A stretch of 64,000 nucleotides of DNA from [Candidatus Thermochlorobacteriaceae] bacterium GBChlB (GCA_000724175.1 JPGV01000020.1:62001-126000), one strand, 5' to 3'; numbered from the stretch's first letter, positions 8,695 through 19,416 are shown. Notes: generated by a model not told the origin, from the sequence alone. Translations and numbers: made by a program.

Positions 8695-9969
8695 CTACTC
8701 AATTTTTCGTTGTAAAAACCAGCGCTCGCCAATGTTGAGCGAGACATTGATGCGAAAGATGTTTTCACGAATCAGGTTTTGAGCGGTTGTGCCGCGCGAG
8801 GTGTATTGCAGGTTTAGGTCGAGCCGCGCCGATTCCGCCGCGAGCGGCAACCCAATGCCCGCCGTTACGCCAAATTCATCAATGCCTGTGCCTTGCACCG
8901 CCACATTAGTTTGCTGATAATATACACCCGCTCGATAGGCGGCGCGTTGAAAAAAACCAGCGCGTAAGTCCTGCGATTGCACGACCTCTCCGCCCACGCC
9001 GACGCGCAGGGAATTTCGTCGGAACGACACATCATCGTTGAAGTATCGAAAGTCTGACCAATTTTGAAGCGCGATGTCGACGCCCAGCACATAAGTATCG
9101 TTGCCTCTATACGAGATGCCCAACGCGAGTGAACTCGGCAGCGCGGCTTGTCCTGATGTAATGCCAATCGTATCGCGCCGCTCATTCTGCGTCAGCCAAC
9201 TGGTTGTTACGATGCTTTGGCGCGTGCCGTTGAGCGTTACGGGCGAATTGAATGCCGCGCCGAGCGTCAGTTGGTCGGCTGCTGAGAACAGTCCGCGTTT
9301 AGACGTGTAGCCGACGCCAAGCGTGTAGCCAACGCCTGAGAGTCGGTCTTCGCGGTCGAGGGCGGCGTTGGAAAATGTGGCGGGAAAAAAGGTGCTTTCT
9401 GAGGCTTCTTCAAAAACGCCAAACGCAAAATTCAGCGACGCGCCCAGCCGCAGGGTGCCAAGCGTCTCATCGCTGAACGGCGCCGCAGCAATTGTAATCG
9501 GTACGGTGTTCAGCCCGCCCACGCCCGAATAGGTGTAATCGAATTGAATTGTGTCGCCAGCGGTCGAGCGAAACGCCCCTGCTTCATTTTGCAGATAGTT
9601 CATGCGCGAATACGGATAAAGTCCCGTCGAGACGACGAGTTTCCAAATGGGAAATGCAAGTCCCGCACCTTCGAAGCCGACGACAGTTTGATAGGCGCTG
9701 CGCGTGCTTGCTTGCGCCGCGTAACCGATGTAACTGAAGTCGCCCGCAATTCTCGCTTGGTCAATCGATGAGAGCATCGCTGGATTCAGGCGATTGATGT
9801 AGAGTCCGTCTGCAATGCCGACGCCGATATAGCCCATGCCTGCCGCTTGTCCTGTCGGCGCATAGCGCAATTCTCCCACGCCGAAACGCGAATAGAGCGA
9901 GCCGCCCTGCGCAAAAGCCGTTGCCGATAAAGCGGCAAGTGCAAGGCTCATCAACACAATTTTTTTCAT
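8695..9969 (-). CDS. Outer-membrane beta-barrel protein (OmpP1/FadL-like, unknown role)
   Basis: The ATG at 9969 gives 424 residues beginning with a signal peptide MKKIVLMSLALAALSATAFAQ; upstream in-frame codons reach into lepB and are rejected. Directly after cleavage comes GSLYSRFGVGELRYAPTGQA, the 'S-YSR.G.G.L' opening of a family of Bacteroidota barrels, then GYIGVGIADG and NPAMLSSIDQAR, which resemble the N-terminal hatch region of FadL-like porins. The remainder is alternating strands; the last residues are WFLQRKIE rather than aromatic-terminal. It may transport hydrophobic compounds, but substrate is not visible. It is 16 bp downstream of the first signal peptidase gene. Confidence 0.75.
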   Translation of the reverse strand: MKKIVLMSLALAALSATAFAQGGSLYSRFGVGELRYAPTGQAAGMGYIGVGIADGLYINRLNPAMLSSIDQARIAGDFSYIGYAAQASTRSAYQTVVGFEGAGLAFPIWKLVVSTGLYPYSRMNYLQNEAGAFRSTAGDTIQFDYTYSGVGGLNTVPITIAAAPFSDETLGTLRLGASLNFAFGVFEEASESTFFPATFSNAALDREDRLSGVGYTLGVGYTSKRGLFSAADQLTLGAAFNSPVTLNGTRQSIVTTSWLTQNERRDTIGITSGQAALPSSLALGISYRGNDTYVLGVDIALQNWSDFRYFNDDVSFRRNSLRVGVGGEVVQSQDLRAGFFQRAAYRAGVYYQQTNVAVQGTGIDEFGVTAGIGLPLAAESARLDLNLQYTSRGTTAQNLIRENIFRINVSLNIGERWFLQRKIE

Positions 9970-9985
9970 CTGCTGGATTTCAACA

Positions 9986-10903
9986 TTAACGAATGATTGT
10001 TCCGATTCTTCCCCAGCGCACTGAGCCAAGTTTCTCTGTAATCTGGGAAAGCGGAATTTCAGTGTCCCACGACCAATAAATCATCAGCGCCGAGCCAACG
10101 ATGTTCGATTCTGGCACGAATCCCCAATAGCGGCTGTCTAAACTGTTGTCCCGATTGTCGCCCATCATAAAGTAGTAGTTCTGCGTAACCGTGTAGTCGC
10201 TGGCAGGTTTGCTGTCGATATAGACTTGGTTGCCCATCAACGCTGTTGTGTGTCCGTCGTATTCGATGATGGCTTTGTAGGTATAAAAATTTTCGGCGGT
10301 GAGTTTCAGCACGTCGCCTTTTTTCGGCACATAGAGCGGTCCGTAGTTGTCTTTATTGAACGACGTGTATTTCGGAAAAATGTTCATTTCGGCTCGCCCT
10401 GAGGCAACGGTGTCGTCATTCATGCGCGCGTTGAGCGGAAGCGGATACAGTGCGCCATCAACCAGAACGACTTTGTCTCGAATTTCAATCGTGCTGCCTG
10501 CTGTCGCCACGCATCGCTTGATGTAGTTTATCTCTTTATCGGGCGGAAATTTAAAGACGACAATATCGCCTTGCTCGACGTCCTTAATGCCCGACACCCG
10601 AACATCGGTAAATGGAATCGCTGCACCGTAAATGAACTTATTGACGAGCAGAAAGTCGCCGACGAGCAGCGTGTTTTCCATTGAACCGGTCGGAATTCGA
10701 TAGGCTTCCACGATGAACGAGCGTAAGATAAAGGCAGCAATGACGGCGATGAACAACGCCTCTGCCCACTCGCGGGTTTTGCTGTGCGTCGGCGGCTTGG
10801 TTGTTTGGATAGCGCGCGCATCGTTCTTGGTTGTCGTGTCCAGCGCTGGCGCGCGGTTCGGGTCGGGCGTTGGTTGCGCTTTGTTTGCCGTTGGAATTGC
10901 CAT
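9986..10903 (-). CDS. lepB: Signal peptidase I, copy 1
   Basis: 305 residues. After a Thr/Pro-rich cytoplasmic stretch there is one membrane segment (about 47-66), then box B with nucleophile Ser74 (RIPTGSMENTLLVGD), box D with general-base Lys129 (INYIKRCVATAGSTIEI) and box E MGDNRDNSLDSRYWGFVPE. It cleaves Sec signal peptides on the outer face of the inner membrane. Compared with E. coli LepB it has only one N-terminal membrane segment. It lies 11 bp downstream of a second signal peptidase gene with a near-identical core. Confidence 0.96.
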   Translation of the reverse strand: MAIPTANKAQPTPDPNRAPALDTTTKNDARAIQTTKPPTHSKTREWAEALFIAVIAAFILRSFIVEAYRIPTGSMENTLLVGDFLLVNKFIYGAAIPFTDVRVSGIKDVEQGDIVVFKFPPDKEINYIKRCVATAGSTIEIRDKVVLVDGALYPLPLNARMNDDTVASGRAEMNIFPKYTSFNKDNYGPLYVPKKGDVLKLTAENFYTYKAIIEYDGHTTALMGNQVYIDSKPASDYTVTQNYYFMMGDNRDNSLDSRYWGFVPESNIVGSALMIYWSWDTEIPLSQITEKLGSVRWGRIGTIIR

Positions 10904-10914
10904 AAACAGTTTCG

Positions 10915-11799
10915 TTAGTTAAATGTCGTGCCAATGCGATTCCATCGAATTGAACTGAAGCGCTCGATTGGGTTCGACCAACTAATATCTGTGTTCCACG
11001 ACCAATACACAATCAGCGGCGAGCCAACGATGTTCGATTCTGGCACAAATCCCCAATAGCGGCTGTCTAAACTGTTGTCCCGATTGTCGCCCATCATAAA
11101 GTAGTAATTTTGTTTGGTTACATAGCTCGTTTGCGCCACGCCGTCAATGTAGACTTTTCCGCCGCTCAGTGTAACCTTATGTCCTTCATATTCCAATACC
11201 CATTTATAGAGCGTAAAACTTTGCGTGGAGAGTGCGAGCGTATCGCCTTTTTTCGGCACATAGAGTGGTCCGTAATTGTCTTTATTGAACGGCGCATACT
11301 GCGGAAAGATGTTCGGCTCTGCCACATTGGCGGGCAAAGGGTCGCCCGTGAGTTTTCCCAAGCTCGAAAGCGGCGACGGCTGCCCGTTGATGTAGAGTTG
11401 TTTGTTTCGGATTTCAATGGTGCTGCCCCCCGCCGCGACGCATCGCTTGATGTAATTTTCACCCGTGCGCGGCTGAACGAACACGACAATATCATTCTGT
11501 TGAACTTCCCGTAGCCCGGGCAATCGAATATCGGTGAACGGAATTTTCGCGCCGTAGATGAACTTCCCGACCCAAAAATGGTCGCCGATGAGAATCGTGT
11601 TTTCCATCGACCCCGTCGGCACCCCATAGGCTTGAATGGCAAACGTGTTGATGAGAACGACGGCAATGACCACAGGCCCGTATTCTTTGACAAGCGTAAT
11701 CAGGTTGAACGGCGACGCTGGTTTTTGCGCCGTCGTTTTTTTCGCCGATGATTTCGATGACGGCGCGGGTTTTCTCGGAGTTGCAGGCGGTGTTGGCAT
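10915..11799 (-). CDS. lepB: Signal peptidase I, copy 2 (tandem paralogue)
   Basis: 294 residues with the same architecture as the downstream copy: Lys/Pro/Ser-rich N-terminus, membrane segment about 41-57, catalytic Ser64 (GVPTGSMENTILIGD), Lys118 (NYIKRCVAAGGSTIEI) and MGDNRDNSLDSRYWGFVPE. Both dyad residues are intact, so both copies should be active. They differ mainly in the N-terminal region, in the loop after box D and at the C-terminus (FSSIRWNRIGTTFN versus LGSVRWGRIGTIIR). Likely the first gene of a three-gene unit lepB-lepB-barrel. Confidence 0.95.
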   Translation of the reverse strand: MPTPPATPRKPAPSSKSSAKKTTAQKPASPFNLITLVKEYGPVVIAVVLINTFAIQAYGVPTGSMENTILIGDHFWVGKFIYGAKIPFTDIRLPGLREVQQNDIVVFVQPRTGENYIKRCVAAGGSTIEIRNKQLYINGQPSPLSSLGKLTGDPLPANVAEPNIFPQYAPFNKDNYGPLYVPKKGDTLALSTQSFTLYKWVLEYEGHKVTLSGGKVYIDGVAQTSYVTKQNYYFMMGDNRDNSLDSRYWGFVPESNIVGSPLIVYWSWNTDISWSNPIERFSSIRWNRIGTTFN

Positions 11800-12077
11800 A
11801 GCGTTTTAGATGCGCAAGTTCGTTTAGACGAGTTCGTTTAGAATAAATCGGTAATCATTTTGCCGCCGGTGGCAGGGTTGCCTTCGTGAATTTGCGTCTG
11901 CCATTTTGGTCGCTTCGGTGCTCATCGGTTGCTTGTTCATCGCTAAGGCTGACCTTTCTTTATTTGACAGCAATAATCAAAACACTTTCCACTCATCTTT
12001 TTTATTGACAGCAAAATAAGTGATAAATACTGGCAAAAATTATCAACATCAGAGCCATTTTCAGATATTAGCTTTCC
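11800..12077. other. Intergenic region between lepA end and lepB start, short direct repeats only
   Basis: About 280 bp without a convincing gene. It holds two imperfect direct repeats: AGTTCGTTTAGA at about 11818 and 11831, and TTATTTGACAGCAATAA / TTATTGACAGCAAAATAA at about 11960 and 12003. It must contain the end of the lepA transcript and the promoter for the lepB pair, both leftward, but I cannot place either with confidence. Confidence 0.5.
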
Positions 12078-13937
12078 TCAATCATCATTTACGCTTAAGA
12101 CGGCAAGGAATGCTTCTTGTGGAATTTCCACTCTGCCGACCTGTTTCATACGCTTTTTGCCTTCCTTTTGCTTCTCGATAAGTTTGCGTTTGCGCGAGAT
12201 GTCGCCGCCGTAGCACTTTGCCAGCACGTTTTTGCGCATGGCGCCGATGCTTTCGCGCGAGATGATTCGGCTGCCGATAGCGGCTTGGATTGCCACGTCG
12301 AACATTTGTCTCGGAATCAGCTCTTTCAATTTCGCGCAGAGTTTTTTGCCCCATTCGTAGCTCTTCGATTTATGCACAATCATCGAGAGCGCGTCGACGG
12401 GTTCGCCGTTGAGCAGAATATCGAGTTTAATCAAATCGGACTCGCGATAGCCAATCGGTTCATAGTCCATTGACGCATAGCCTTTGGAGATGGATTTGAG
12501 CTTATCATAAAAATCGAAAATGATTTCGGAGAGCGGAAACTCGAAACGCAGTTCAGCGCGAGTTTGGTCAAGATAGCGGGTGTCTTTGTATTCGCCGCGC
12601 CGCTCCATTGAGAGTTTCATAATGTTGCCGATGTATTCGGTCGTGGTGATAATTTGCGCGCGAATGAACGGCTCTTCAATGCGCTCGATGCGCGTCGGGT
12701 CGGGCATTTTAGATGGGTTCTCGACCAGAATCTGCTCGCCGTCGCTTGCATAGACAACATACTCCACGTTGGGAACGGTGGTGATAATCGTCATGCCGTA
12801 TTCGCGTTCCAAACGCTCTTGCACAATTTCCATGTGAAGCAATCCCAGAAAGCCGCACCGAAATCCGAAGCCAAGCGCGACAGAGCTTTCGGGCGTATAG
12901 ACGAGCGATGAATCGTTGAGGGAGAGCTTATCGAGCGCTTCACGCAGTTCTTCAAAATCTTCGGTGCTGACGGGATAGATGCCGCTGAAGACCATCGGTT
13001 TGACCTCTTTGTAGCCAGCGAGCGGTTCATCGGCGGGCGCATCGGCGTTTGTAACCGTGTCGCCGACTTTGGTGTCTTTGACATCTTTAATCGAGCAGAT
13101 GAGGTAGCCGACATTGCCTGTTTCCAACACGTCGGTTGGTTTTTTCGTCAAGCCCAACACGCCGATTTCTTCTGCGAGAAATGTCTTGCCATTGGCGAAG
13201 AACCGCACTTTATCGCCTTTGCGAAGTTTGCCATCAACGATTCGGATATAGGCGACTGCACCGCGATATGCATCGAAGACGGAATCGAAAATGAGGGCGC
13301 GAAGCGGCTGTTGTAAATTCGGCTTCGGCGCCGGCACACGGGCAATAACCGCTTCAAGTATCTCCTCAATGCCCAGCCCTGCTTTGGCAGAAGCCAGCAC
13401 GATTTCCTCTTCCTTAGCGCCGATGAGGTCTTTAATTTGCGCGGTTACTTTCGGAATGTCTGCCGAAGGCAAATCAATTTTATTGATAACAGGAATGATT
13501 TCGAGTCCAGCGTCAATGGCGAGATACAAGTTGGCGATGGTTTGTGCTTCCACGCCTTGCGCGGCGTCGACCACTAAAATCGCGCCTTCGCAGGCGGCAA
13601 GCGAGCGCGAGACTTCGTAGGTGAAGTCCACGTGTCCGGGCGTGTCAATCAAATTCAAGATGTAGGTTTCGCCGTTCTTGGCTTTGTAGTGCATCTGAAT
13701 CGCGTGGCTCTTGATGGTAATGCCGCGCTCGCGTTCCAAATCCATATCGTCGAGCACCTGGTTCATCATCTCGCGCTGCGAAATTGTGCCTGTAAATTCG
13801 AGCAGTCGGTCGGCGAGCGTAGACTTTCCGTGATCGATGTGGGCGATGATGCAGAAATTTCTAATTTTTTCTTGAAGCGACAATGCAGGTTTCGTTGCGC
13901 TTGCGACGTTCTCTAAGGAATGTGCGGCGTTGGTCAT
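12078..13937 (-). CDS. lepA: Elongation factor 4 (back-translocating GTPase LepA)
   Basis: 619 residues, about 20 longer than usual because of an N-terminal extension before [18 protein letters not shown]. GTPase motifs: P-loop HIDHGKST (33-40), [17 protein letters not shown]. The C-terminal LepA-specific domain is present ([57 protein letters not shown]). It acts on ribosomes during initiation/elongation under stress. Transcribed leftward, divergent from the rimP-nusA-infB operon with 265 bp between them. Confidence 0.98.
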   Translation of the reverse strand: MTNAAHSLENVASATKPALSLQEKIRNFCIIAHIDHGKSTLADRLLEFTGTISQREMMNQVLDDMDLERERGITIKSHAIQMHYKAKNGETYILNLIDTPGHVDFTYEVSRSLAACEGAILVVDAAQGVEAQTIANLYLAIDAGLEIIPVINKIDLPSADIPKVTAQIKDLIGAKEEEIVLASAKAGLGIEEILEAVIARVPAPKPNLQQPLRALIFDSVFDAYRGAVAYIRIVDGKLRKGDKVRFFANGKTFLAEEIGVLGLTKKPTDVLETGNVGYLICSIKDVKDTKVGDTVTNADAPADEPLAGYKEVKPMVFSGIYPVSTEDFEELREALDKLSLNDSSLVYTPESSVALGFGFRCGFLGLLHMEIVQERLEREYGMTIITTVPNVEYVVYASDGEQILVENPSKMPDPTRIERIEEPFIRAQIITTTEYIGNIMKLSMERRGEYKDTRYLDQTRAELRFEFPLSEIIFDFYDKLKSISKGYASMDYEPIGYRESDLIKLDILLNGEPVDALSMIVHKSKSYEWGKKLCAKLKELIPRQMFDVAIQAAIGSRIISRESIGAMRKNVLAKCYGGDISRKRKLIEKQKEGKKRMKQVGRVEIPQEAFLAVLSVNDD

Positions 13938-14058
13938 ACTGATATTAAACCGGTTTCAAATTTTCATTTCCATAAAGAAGGCGAATATAAGAAAATCCGT
14001 TTCAACCGACATCGGCTTTCCTTTTTGGGCTGAGTGAAAGGTTGGTATAGCATCTCGG

Positions 14059-14089
14059 TTTGAAAATTGGCAGGGCGGTGTTATATTTT
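14059..14089 (+). promoter_or_regulatory. Candidate promoter of the rimP-nusA-infB operon
   Basis: TTTG (14059-14062, overlapping TTGAAA) and TATATT (14082-14087, followed by TTG) are separated by 19 bases when read as the FCB -33/-7 pair; read as a classical sigma-70 pair (TTGAAA/TATATT) the spacing is 16. It would give a leader of about 110 nt before the rimP start, containing the hairpin at 14111-14138. Confidence 0.5.
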
Positions 14090-14110
14090 GCACGAAATTT
14101 CCGTTCTGCT

Positions 14111-14138
14111 AAAGTGGGAAAAAAAGCCCACTTTTTTT
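14111..14138 (+). terminator. Terminator-like hairpin in the rimP-nusA leader (possible attenuator)
   Basis: AAAGTGGG (14111-14118), an 8-nt A-rich loop, CCCACTTT (14127-14134) and a T run form an intrinsic-terminator-type stem about 65 bp upstream of rimP. It lies downstream of the candidate promoter at 14059, so it is positioned to control read-through into a nusA operon. Its other reading, on the minus strand, would stop nothing because lepA runs away from it. Confidence 0.65.
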
Positions 14139-14202
14139 GTTACTTGTTGTTACTCGGCAGCGCGATACGTCTGCTTTTTAGCTGATTTGCTTATTTCAAG
14201 GA

Positions 14203-14793
14203 ATGCAACTGCGATACGACCAAGCGAAAGCGTGGGTTGAGCGCCTATTAGAACACTACACCGTCGTGCGAGAGCAGGTTGCCGACAGCGATATGCTGAA
14301 CAGCGACACGCCCAGCGCGCTGCATACGGAAACGCTCGATGTGTATTTGGTGCATTTCGTCTTTCGCAACAACAACGGTCGAGACATTTTAGAACTTTAT
14401 GTCGATACTGACAAAGGCATCACGGTTGGCGAGTGCGCCAAGCTCAGTCGGCACATTTTAGAGATGATGGACTCATCGCCCGACGCGGCGGAACTGTTCA
14501 GCGATAACTTTCGGTTGGAAGTCTCCTCGCCCGATGTCTCAAAGCCGATTCGCGTGCCACGACAGTATGTCAAAAACATCGGGCGAAAACTGCGCGTGCG
14601 GTTTCTCGACAACCTTGATGAAGAGCGCACCGTAGAAGGGCGTCTAAAAACCGCCGAACTGCACGGCGACGACAAATTCATAGAACTAACTACGCAACGC
14701 AAAAAGAAAGCCGACAAAACCAGCGATGCGCCGCCGACGGTCAAAATTCCGCTCGACCGCATTCGCGACGCCATCGTGCAAGTCGAGTTTTAA
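14203..14793 (+). CDS. rimP: Ribosome maturation factor RimP
   Basis: 196 residues. Recognised by the family order and by the motifs ILELYVDTDKGITVGECAKLSRHI (N-terminal domain, with the strand-DKGITVGEC helix) and RLEVSSPDVSKPIR (normally LEVSSPGLDRPL), then the SH3-like C-terminal domain RKLRVRF...GRLKTAELHGDDKFIEL. RimP binds the 30S head and is needed for its assembly. The usual SSPG glycine is Asp here (SSPDVSKP), a mild variation. It is the first gene of rimP-nusA-infB-rbfA-truB-ribF, the conserved translation/transcription operon. Confidence 0.93.
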   Translation: MQLRYDQAKAWVERLLEHYTVVREQVADSDMLNSDTPSALHTETLDVYLVHFVFRNNNGRDILELYVDTDKGITVGECAKLSRHILEMMDSSPDAAELFSDNFRLEVSSPDVSKPIRVPRQYVKNIGRKLRVRFLDNLDEERTVEGRLKTAELHGDDKFIELTTQRKKKADKTSDAPPTVKIPLDRIRDAIVQVEF

Positions 14794-14856
14794 GCGTTGT
14801 TGTGTCAGGCAGCAGTCATCAGCACATTTGTTTTGTAATTTATTTGAAGCGCAATT

Positions 14857-16401
14857 ATGGCACGAAAAAAAGAGGGAAACCCTCAGGAAGATAGAAAGAC
14901 GCAAATTAAGGCGGCGTTCAACTCGATTGAGGAATCCGACCGGCTGCGCGACCGGAAATCCGACAGCGCGGCGATGAAAATGGACATCGCAGATTTGCTC
15001 AAAGAGACCATTCAAAAGCAACTGCGAAAGGACTACGACCCCGAAGTCAACGCCCGTGTAATTTTGAACCCTGAAAAGGGCGACTTCGAAGTCTATATCA
15101 TTAAGGAAATCGTCGATGATGTGGATTTACCAACGATTCAAATTCACATCAACGATGTGCGCGACATTGACGACTCGCTCGAACTCGGCGACACGCTGGA
15201 TGTCGGACCAATTCGCTTAGAAGATTATCTGACGCGCAAGTCTATTCAAATCATCAAGCAGGCAGTTCAGAAGAAGATGCGCGACGCCGAGCGGCAGACG
15301 ATTTACGAAGAAATGTTGGAGAAAGTTGGCGACGTGGTCTCCGCCGAAGTCTATCAAGTGCGTTCAAAGGAAACGGTGTTCACCTACAACACGACGAAGA
15401 ACAACAAAGTAGAGTTGATTTTGCCGCACAGCGAGAAAATGCAGCGCGACAATCCGCGCAAGACGCCGCGCATGAAGCTTTATGTCAAGCGCGTTGAGCG
15501 TGAGCGAATCAGAGTCAAGCAAGAGGACGGGACGGAAATCGAGAAGGAGCGCGAAGATGGACCGATGCGCGTTATCGTCTCGCGCACCGACGACAATTTT
15601 TTAAGAAAGCTCTTTGAGAACGAAGTTCCGGAAATCAACGAAGGGCTAATTGTCATTAAAGGCATTGCGCGCGTGCCGGGCGAGCGAGCGAAAGTCGCCG
15701 TCGAATCGACCAGCAACCGCATCGACCCTGTTGGCGCGTGCGTCGGGCACAAAGGCAAACGCATTCAAAATATTGTGCGCGAATTGGGCAACGAAAATAT
15801 CGATGTCATTAACTTCAGCGACGAGCCGCAAATCTACGTCGCCCGCGCCTTGCAGCCTGCGAAGATAGACCCAACGACGGTCCTGACCGATTACAAAAAC
15901 AAGAAGTCGCGTGTTATGCTCAAGCCCGACCAAATCAAATATGCTATCGGCAAGAACGGCAATAACATTCACCTTGCTGAACGGCTGACGGGCTTCGAGA
16001 TTGAAATCTACCGCGAGATTGACAAATCGATTGAAGATTCGGACGATATCGACATCATTGCGTTCCGCGAAGATTTCGGCGACGATATGATTTACCAACT
16101 GCTCGACAGCGGGTTAGACACCGCCAAGAAAGCCTTGGACGCAGGCATCGACGCCATTGAGCAAGCACTTATTATTTCGCCGCGCCGCGAAGACTCGATT
16201 GATGCAATTAAACTTGGCAAAGCGCCGCGCGCCAATACGCGCATCATCAGCGAAGAAGAACGCAGACACTGGCGACGGATAGCGGAAAATATTTACAAGG
16301 TCATTAAGGCGGAATTTGATGAGGGCGAGCATGAGGACAAACACCACACTGAAGCTGAAGCCGTCGTGAGCAACGCCGATGCGCCGGAAGAGAATAACTA
16401 A
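14857..16401 (+). CDS. nusA: Transcription termination/antitermination factor NusA
   Basis: 514 residues. N-terminal RNA-polymerase-binding domain (about 40-165), S1 domain (GDVVSAEVYQVRSKETVFTY), then tandem KH domains (PGERAKVAVESTSNRIDPVGACVGHKGKRIQNIV and KSRVMLKPDQIKYAIGKNGNNIHLAE; GHKG and GKNG are the GXXG loops). No C-terminal acidic repeats, as in most non-enterobacterial NusA. The N-terminus has a charged extension of about 40 residues (MARKKEGNPQEDRKTQIKAA...) relative to typical NusA, and internal Met codons (40, 42) could be the true start, but the extension is also found in relatives. It promotes pausing and termination and may control its own leader hairpin. Confidence 0.96.
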   Translation: MARKKEGNPQEDRKTQIKAAFNSIEESDRLRDRKSDSAAMKMDIADLLKETIQKQLRKDYDPEVNARVILNPEKGDFEVYIIKEIVDDVDLPTIQIHINDVRDIDDSLELGDTLDVGPIRLEDYLTRKSIQIIKQAVQKKMRDAERQTIYEEMLEKVGDVVSAEVYQVRSKETVFTYNTTKNNKVELILPHSEKMQRDNPRKTPRMKLYVKRVERERIRVKQEDGTEIEKEREDGPMRVIVSRTDDNFLRKLFENEVPEINEGLIVIKGIARVPGERAKVAVESTSNRIDPVGACVGHKGKRIQNIVRELGNENIDVINFSDEPQIYVARALQPAKIDPTTVLTDYKNKKSRVMLKPDQIKYAIGKNGNNIHLAERLTGFEIEIYREIDKSIEDSDDIDIIAFREDFGDDMIYQLLDSGLDTAKKALDAGIDAIEQALIISPRREDSIDAIKLGKAPRANTRIISEEERRHWRRIAENIYKVIKAEFDEGEHEDKHHTEAEAVVSNADAPEENN

Positions 16402-16428
16402 GCTTATTGCTGAAATGGGAGGTAGCAG

Positions 16429-19416
16429 ATGTCAGACGAAAAAAAGTATAAAGTAGCAGACCTTGCGGAAGAGTTATCTATCTCCGCCCAAGAGTTGTTG
16501 GATTTTTTGAAAGAGAACGATGTGAAAGTCGCTTCGCCTTCGTCGAAGGTAACGGAAGGCGTGCGCAACATCGTAATTTCTCATTTCAGCGACGAGAAAA
16601 AATTGAGCGACGCGCATCGCAAACACAAGGAAGAAAAAGAACGTCGCCGCAAGACTATTGAGGCAAAAGCAGAGGCGATGCTTCATCCGAGAGACACAAA
16701 GGTAAAAAAGCCCGCTCCCGCCGTATCTACTTCGCCCACAGTAAAACCGCTGGTTGAAAAATCCGTCGAGGTGGTGCGCACCGCCGAGCCAGAGGTCGTT
16801 GCAGCGAGCGTCGGCAGTTCAGAGCCGATTGCGCCTGTCTTGGAGCCGCATCTGGTTGAAGCATCCGTTGTGGAAGCTGTCGCTGAAACCGATGCCGCCA
16901 AAGCGGCATCCGTTGTGCCAGTAGAGATGGTTGCGGAAGTAGCAGACTCCATGAACACAAACGACGCGTCAGCAAATCACGACGAGTCAATCATGTCTGA
17001 ACCGATTGAATTGACAGTAGAGGAGCCTGAGCTTGTCGTTGCCGAAACCGACAGTATGGCCGACGCCATTGAGGAAAATGTCGATGACGAAACCGAAGAC
17101 AACGCGGTTGAAAGTGAAACGCAAACGCCCGACGCTCGCACCGAGCTTCAACGCGAAATTGGACGACAACAAGTTGAAATCAGTAATCGATTTGCGTCGG
17201 CGGAAAACGTTGGCGGATTGAAAGTGCTTGGCGCGATTGACTTATTCAAGAAAAAACGTAAGCGCAAAAAGAGCTTCGGCGAACAGGCAAAAGACCTGAC
17301 GGCACAAAAAAACGCGCCCGCCACGCCGCCCAAGCCGCAACCCAAACCAGCGGAGGCAAAAGCCGCCGAGCAGAAAGCCGCAGAAGAAGTTAAGCCGCCA
17401 TCGGAGAAACCGGCTGAGGCGACCGCTGCAAAAAGCCGCGAACTCTTCATTGACAAAGAGGTCAGCAAAGGCAAAAAGAAGGGCAAGAAATTCGAAGTCG
17501 ACGAGAAGACGCTTGACCGCAACATTCGTCAGACCATTATGAATATGGACGACGGCGGCGAAGTTACTTCGCGTCAAAAGTTCAGAAAGATGCGCCGCCG
17601 CGAGCGCGAAGAGCGCGAAGAAATCGCCGCCTTGCAGCGTGAAGCCGAAGATAAAATCATTAAAACCACCGAGTTTGCCTCTGCGCACGAGTTTGCCGAT
17701 TTGCTCGGCATTACGCCGAAGGAGGTCATTGAAAAATGCTTCCGCATGGGCAAATTTATTACGATTAACCAACGCTTAGACCGCGAAACGCTCGAACTGC
17801 TTGCGCTCGAATTTGGTCGTGAAATTCAGTTTGTTTCCGACATCGAAGCCACGCAAATCACGGTTGATGAAGACAGCTCCGAAGATATGTCGACGCGCCC
17901 GCCTGTCGTTACGATTATGGGACATGTCGACCATGGCAAGACCTCGCTGCTCGATTACATTCGGCGCAGCAATGTTGTTGCGGGCGAAGCCGGCGGCATC
18001 ACGCAGCATATCGGCGCGTATGAAGTTACACTGGAAAGCGGACAGCAATTAACATTTCTCGATACGCCCGGCCACGAAGCCTTTACCGCGATGCGTGCGC
18101 GCGGCGCGCAAGCGACCGACATTGTCATTCTCGTTGTCGCTGCCGATGACAGCGTGATGCCCCAAACGCTTGAAGCCATTAACCACGCCAAAGCCGCTAA
18201 TGTGCCGATTGTCGTCGCCATCAATAAAGTCGATAAACCCGAAGCCAATCCCGATAAAATCCGCACCCAGCTTTCGGAGAACGGCGTTCTGGTCGAAGAA
18301 TGGGGCGGTGATGTGCAATGTCAGGAAATTTCTGCCAAGAAAGGCACGGGCGTGCGCGAACTTATTGATAAAGTTCTCGTGCAAGCTGAACTGATGAACT
18401 TGAAAGCGAATTTCAACAAAAACCGTTTAGCCAAGGGCGTCGTTGTTGAAGCCGAACTCGATAAAGGCAAAGGCGTTGTGGCGACGGTGCTGGTTCAGAA
18501 CGGCGTCTTGAAAGTCGGTGATCCCTTTGTGGCGGGCAGCGCGTCGGGTCGCGTGAGAGCCATGCTCGATGAACGCGGACGCCGAGTGGCGGAAGCAACG
18601 CCTTCGCAGCCGGTTCGGATTTTAGGCTTTGAATCGCTGCCCGAAGCTGGCGACATTTTCAACGTGGTGCCAAGCGACCGCGAAGCCCGCGAAATCTCGC
18701 AGCGTCGTCAGCTCATTCGCCGCGAACAATTGATGCGAACCAGCACGCGCATTAAGCTCAACGACATTGCGCAGCAAGTCAAAGATGGCTCGGTGCGCGA
18801 ACTGCGGCTTATCGTCAAAGCCGACGTGAGCGGCTCGATTGAAGCCTTGTCCGACGGCTTGATGAAGGCGCAAACAAACGAAGTGAAAGTTCAAATTATT
18901 CACCGCGGCGTTGGTCAAATCACTGAAACCGATGTCTTGCTGGCCGCAGCATCGGACGCCATCATCATCGGCTTCCGCGTGCGCCCGAACCTGAACGCAA
19001 AACGCTTGGCGGAAAAAGAAGAAATCGACATTCGATTCTACACCGTTATTTACCATGCGTTGGAAGAAATTAAAGACGCGCTCGAGGGCATGCTCGCGCC
19101 CGAAGTTACAGAGGAGACCGTCGGCGTGGTTGAAATCCGCGAAGTCTTCCGCATCTCGAAAATCGGCATTGTGGCCGGCTGCTATGTGCTCGAAGGCACA
19201 ATTAAACGCGATGCCAAAGTGCGGCTCTTGCGCGACGGCATTCAGATTTTTGAGGGCGCGCTCGATTCGCTCAAACGCTTCAAAGACGATGTGCGCGAAG
19301 TCGAAGCAGGTTACGAGTGCGGTCTCTCACTCGCGGGATTTCACGACATCAAGGTCGGCGACATCATCGAGGCGTTCCAGACCGTCGAGACCAAGCGCAA
19401 ATTGGTGATGCAGTAA
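16429..19416 (+). CDS. infB: Translation initiation factor IF-2
   Basis: 995 residues with a strong Shine-Dalgarno (GGGAGG, 8 bp before the ATG). N-terminal IF2N helical domain (1-55, [18 protein letters not shown]), then a long low-complexity Ala/Glu/Pro/Lys-rich linker (about 90-380), a second IF2N-like segment ([17 protein letters not shown].. [14 protein letters not shown]), and the GTPase core: GHVDHGKTS near residue 497, [15 protein letters not shown]-terminal domains III-IV ([33 protein letters not shown]) bind fMet-tRNA. It delivers initiator tRNA to the 30S subunit. Confidence 0.98.
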   Translation: MSDEKKYKVADLAEELSISAQELLDFLKENDVKVASPSSKVTEGVRNIVISHFSDEKKLSDAHRKHKEEKERRRKTIEAKAEAMLHPRDTKVKKPAPAVSTSPTVKPLVEKSVEVVRTAEPEVVAASVGSSEPIAPVLEPHLVEASVVEAVAETDAAKAASVVPVEMVAEVADSMNTNDASANHDESIMSEPIELTVEEPELVVAETDSMADAIEENVDDETEDNAVESETQTPDARTELQREIGRQQVEISNRFASAENVGGLKVLGAIDLFKKKRKRKKSFGEQAKDLTAQKNAPATPPKPQPKPAEAKAAEQKAAEEVKPPSEKPAEATAAKSRELFIDKEVSKGKKKGKKFEVDEKTLDRNIRQTIMNMDDGGEVTSRQKFRKMRRREREEREEIAALQREAEDKIIKTTEFASAHEFADLLGITPKEVIEKCFRMGKFITINQRLDRETLELLALEFGREIQFVSDIEATQITVDEDSSEDMSTRPPVVTIMGHVDHGKTSLLDYIRRSNVVAGEAGGITQHIGAYEVTLESGQQLTFLDTPGHEAFTAMRARGAQATDIVILVVAADDSVMPQTLEAINHAKAANVPIVVAINKVDKPEANPDKIRTQLSENGVLVEEWGGDVQCQEISAKKGTGVRELIDKVLVQAELMNLKANFNKNRLAKGVVVEAELDKGKGVVATVLVQNGVLKVGDPFVAGSASGRVRAMLDERGRRVAEATPSQPVRILGFESLPEAGDIFNVVPSDREAREISQRRQLIRREQLMRTSTRIKLNDIAQQVKDGSVRELRLIVKADVSGSIEALSDGLMKAQTNEVKVQIIHRGVGQITETDVLLAAASDAIIIGFRVRPNLNAKRLAEKEEIDIRFYTVIYHALEEIKDALEGMLAPEVTEETVGVVEIREVFRISKIGIVAGCYVLEGTIKRDAKVRLLRDGIQIFEGALDSLKRFKDDVREVEAGYECGLSLAGFHDIKVGDIIEAFQTVETKRKLVMQ

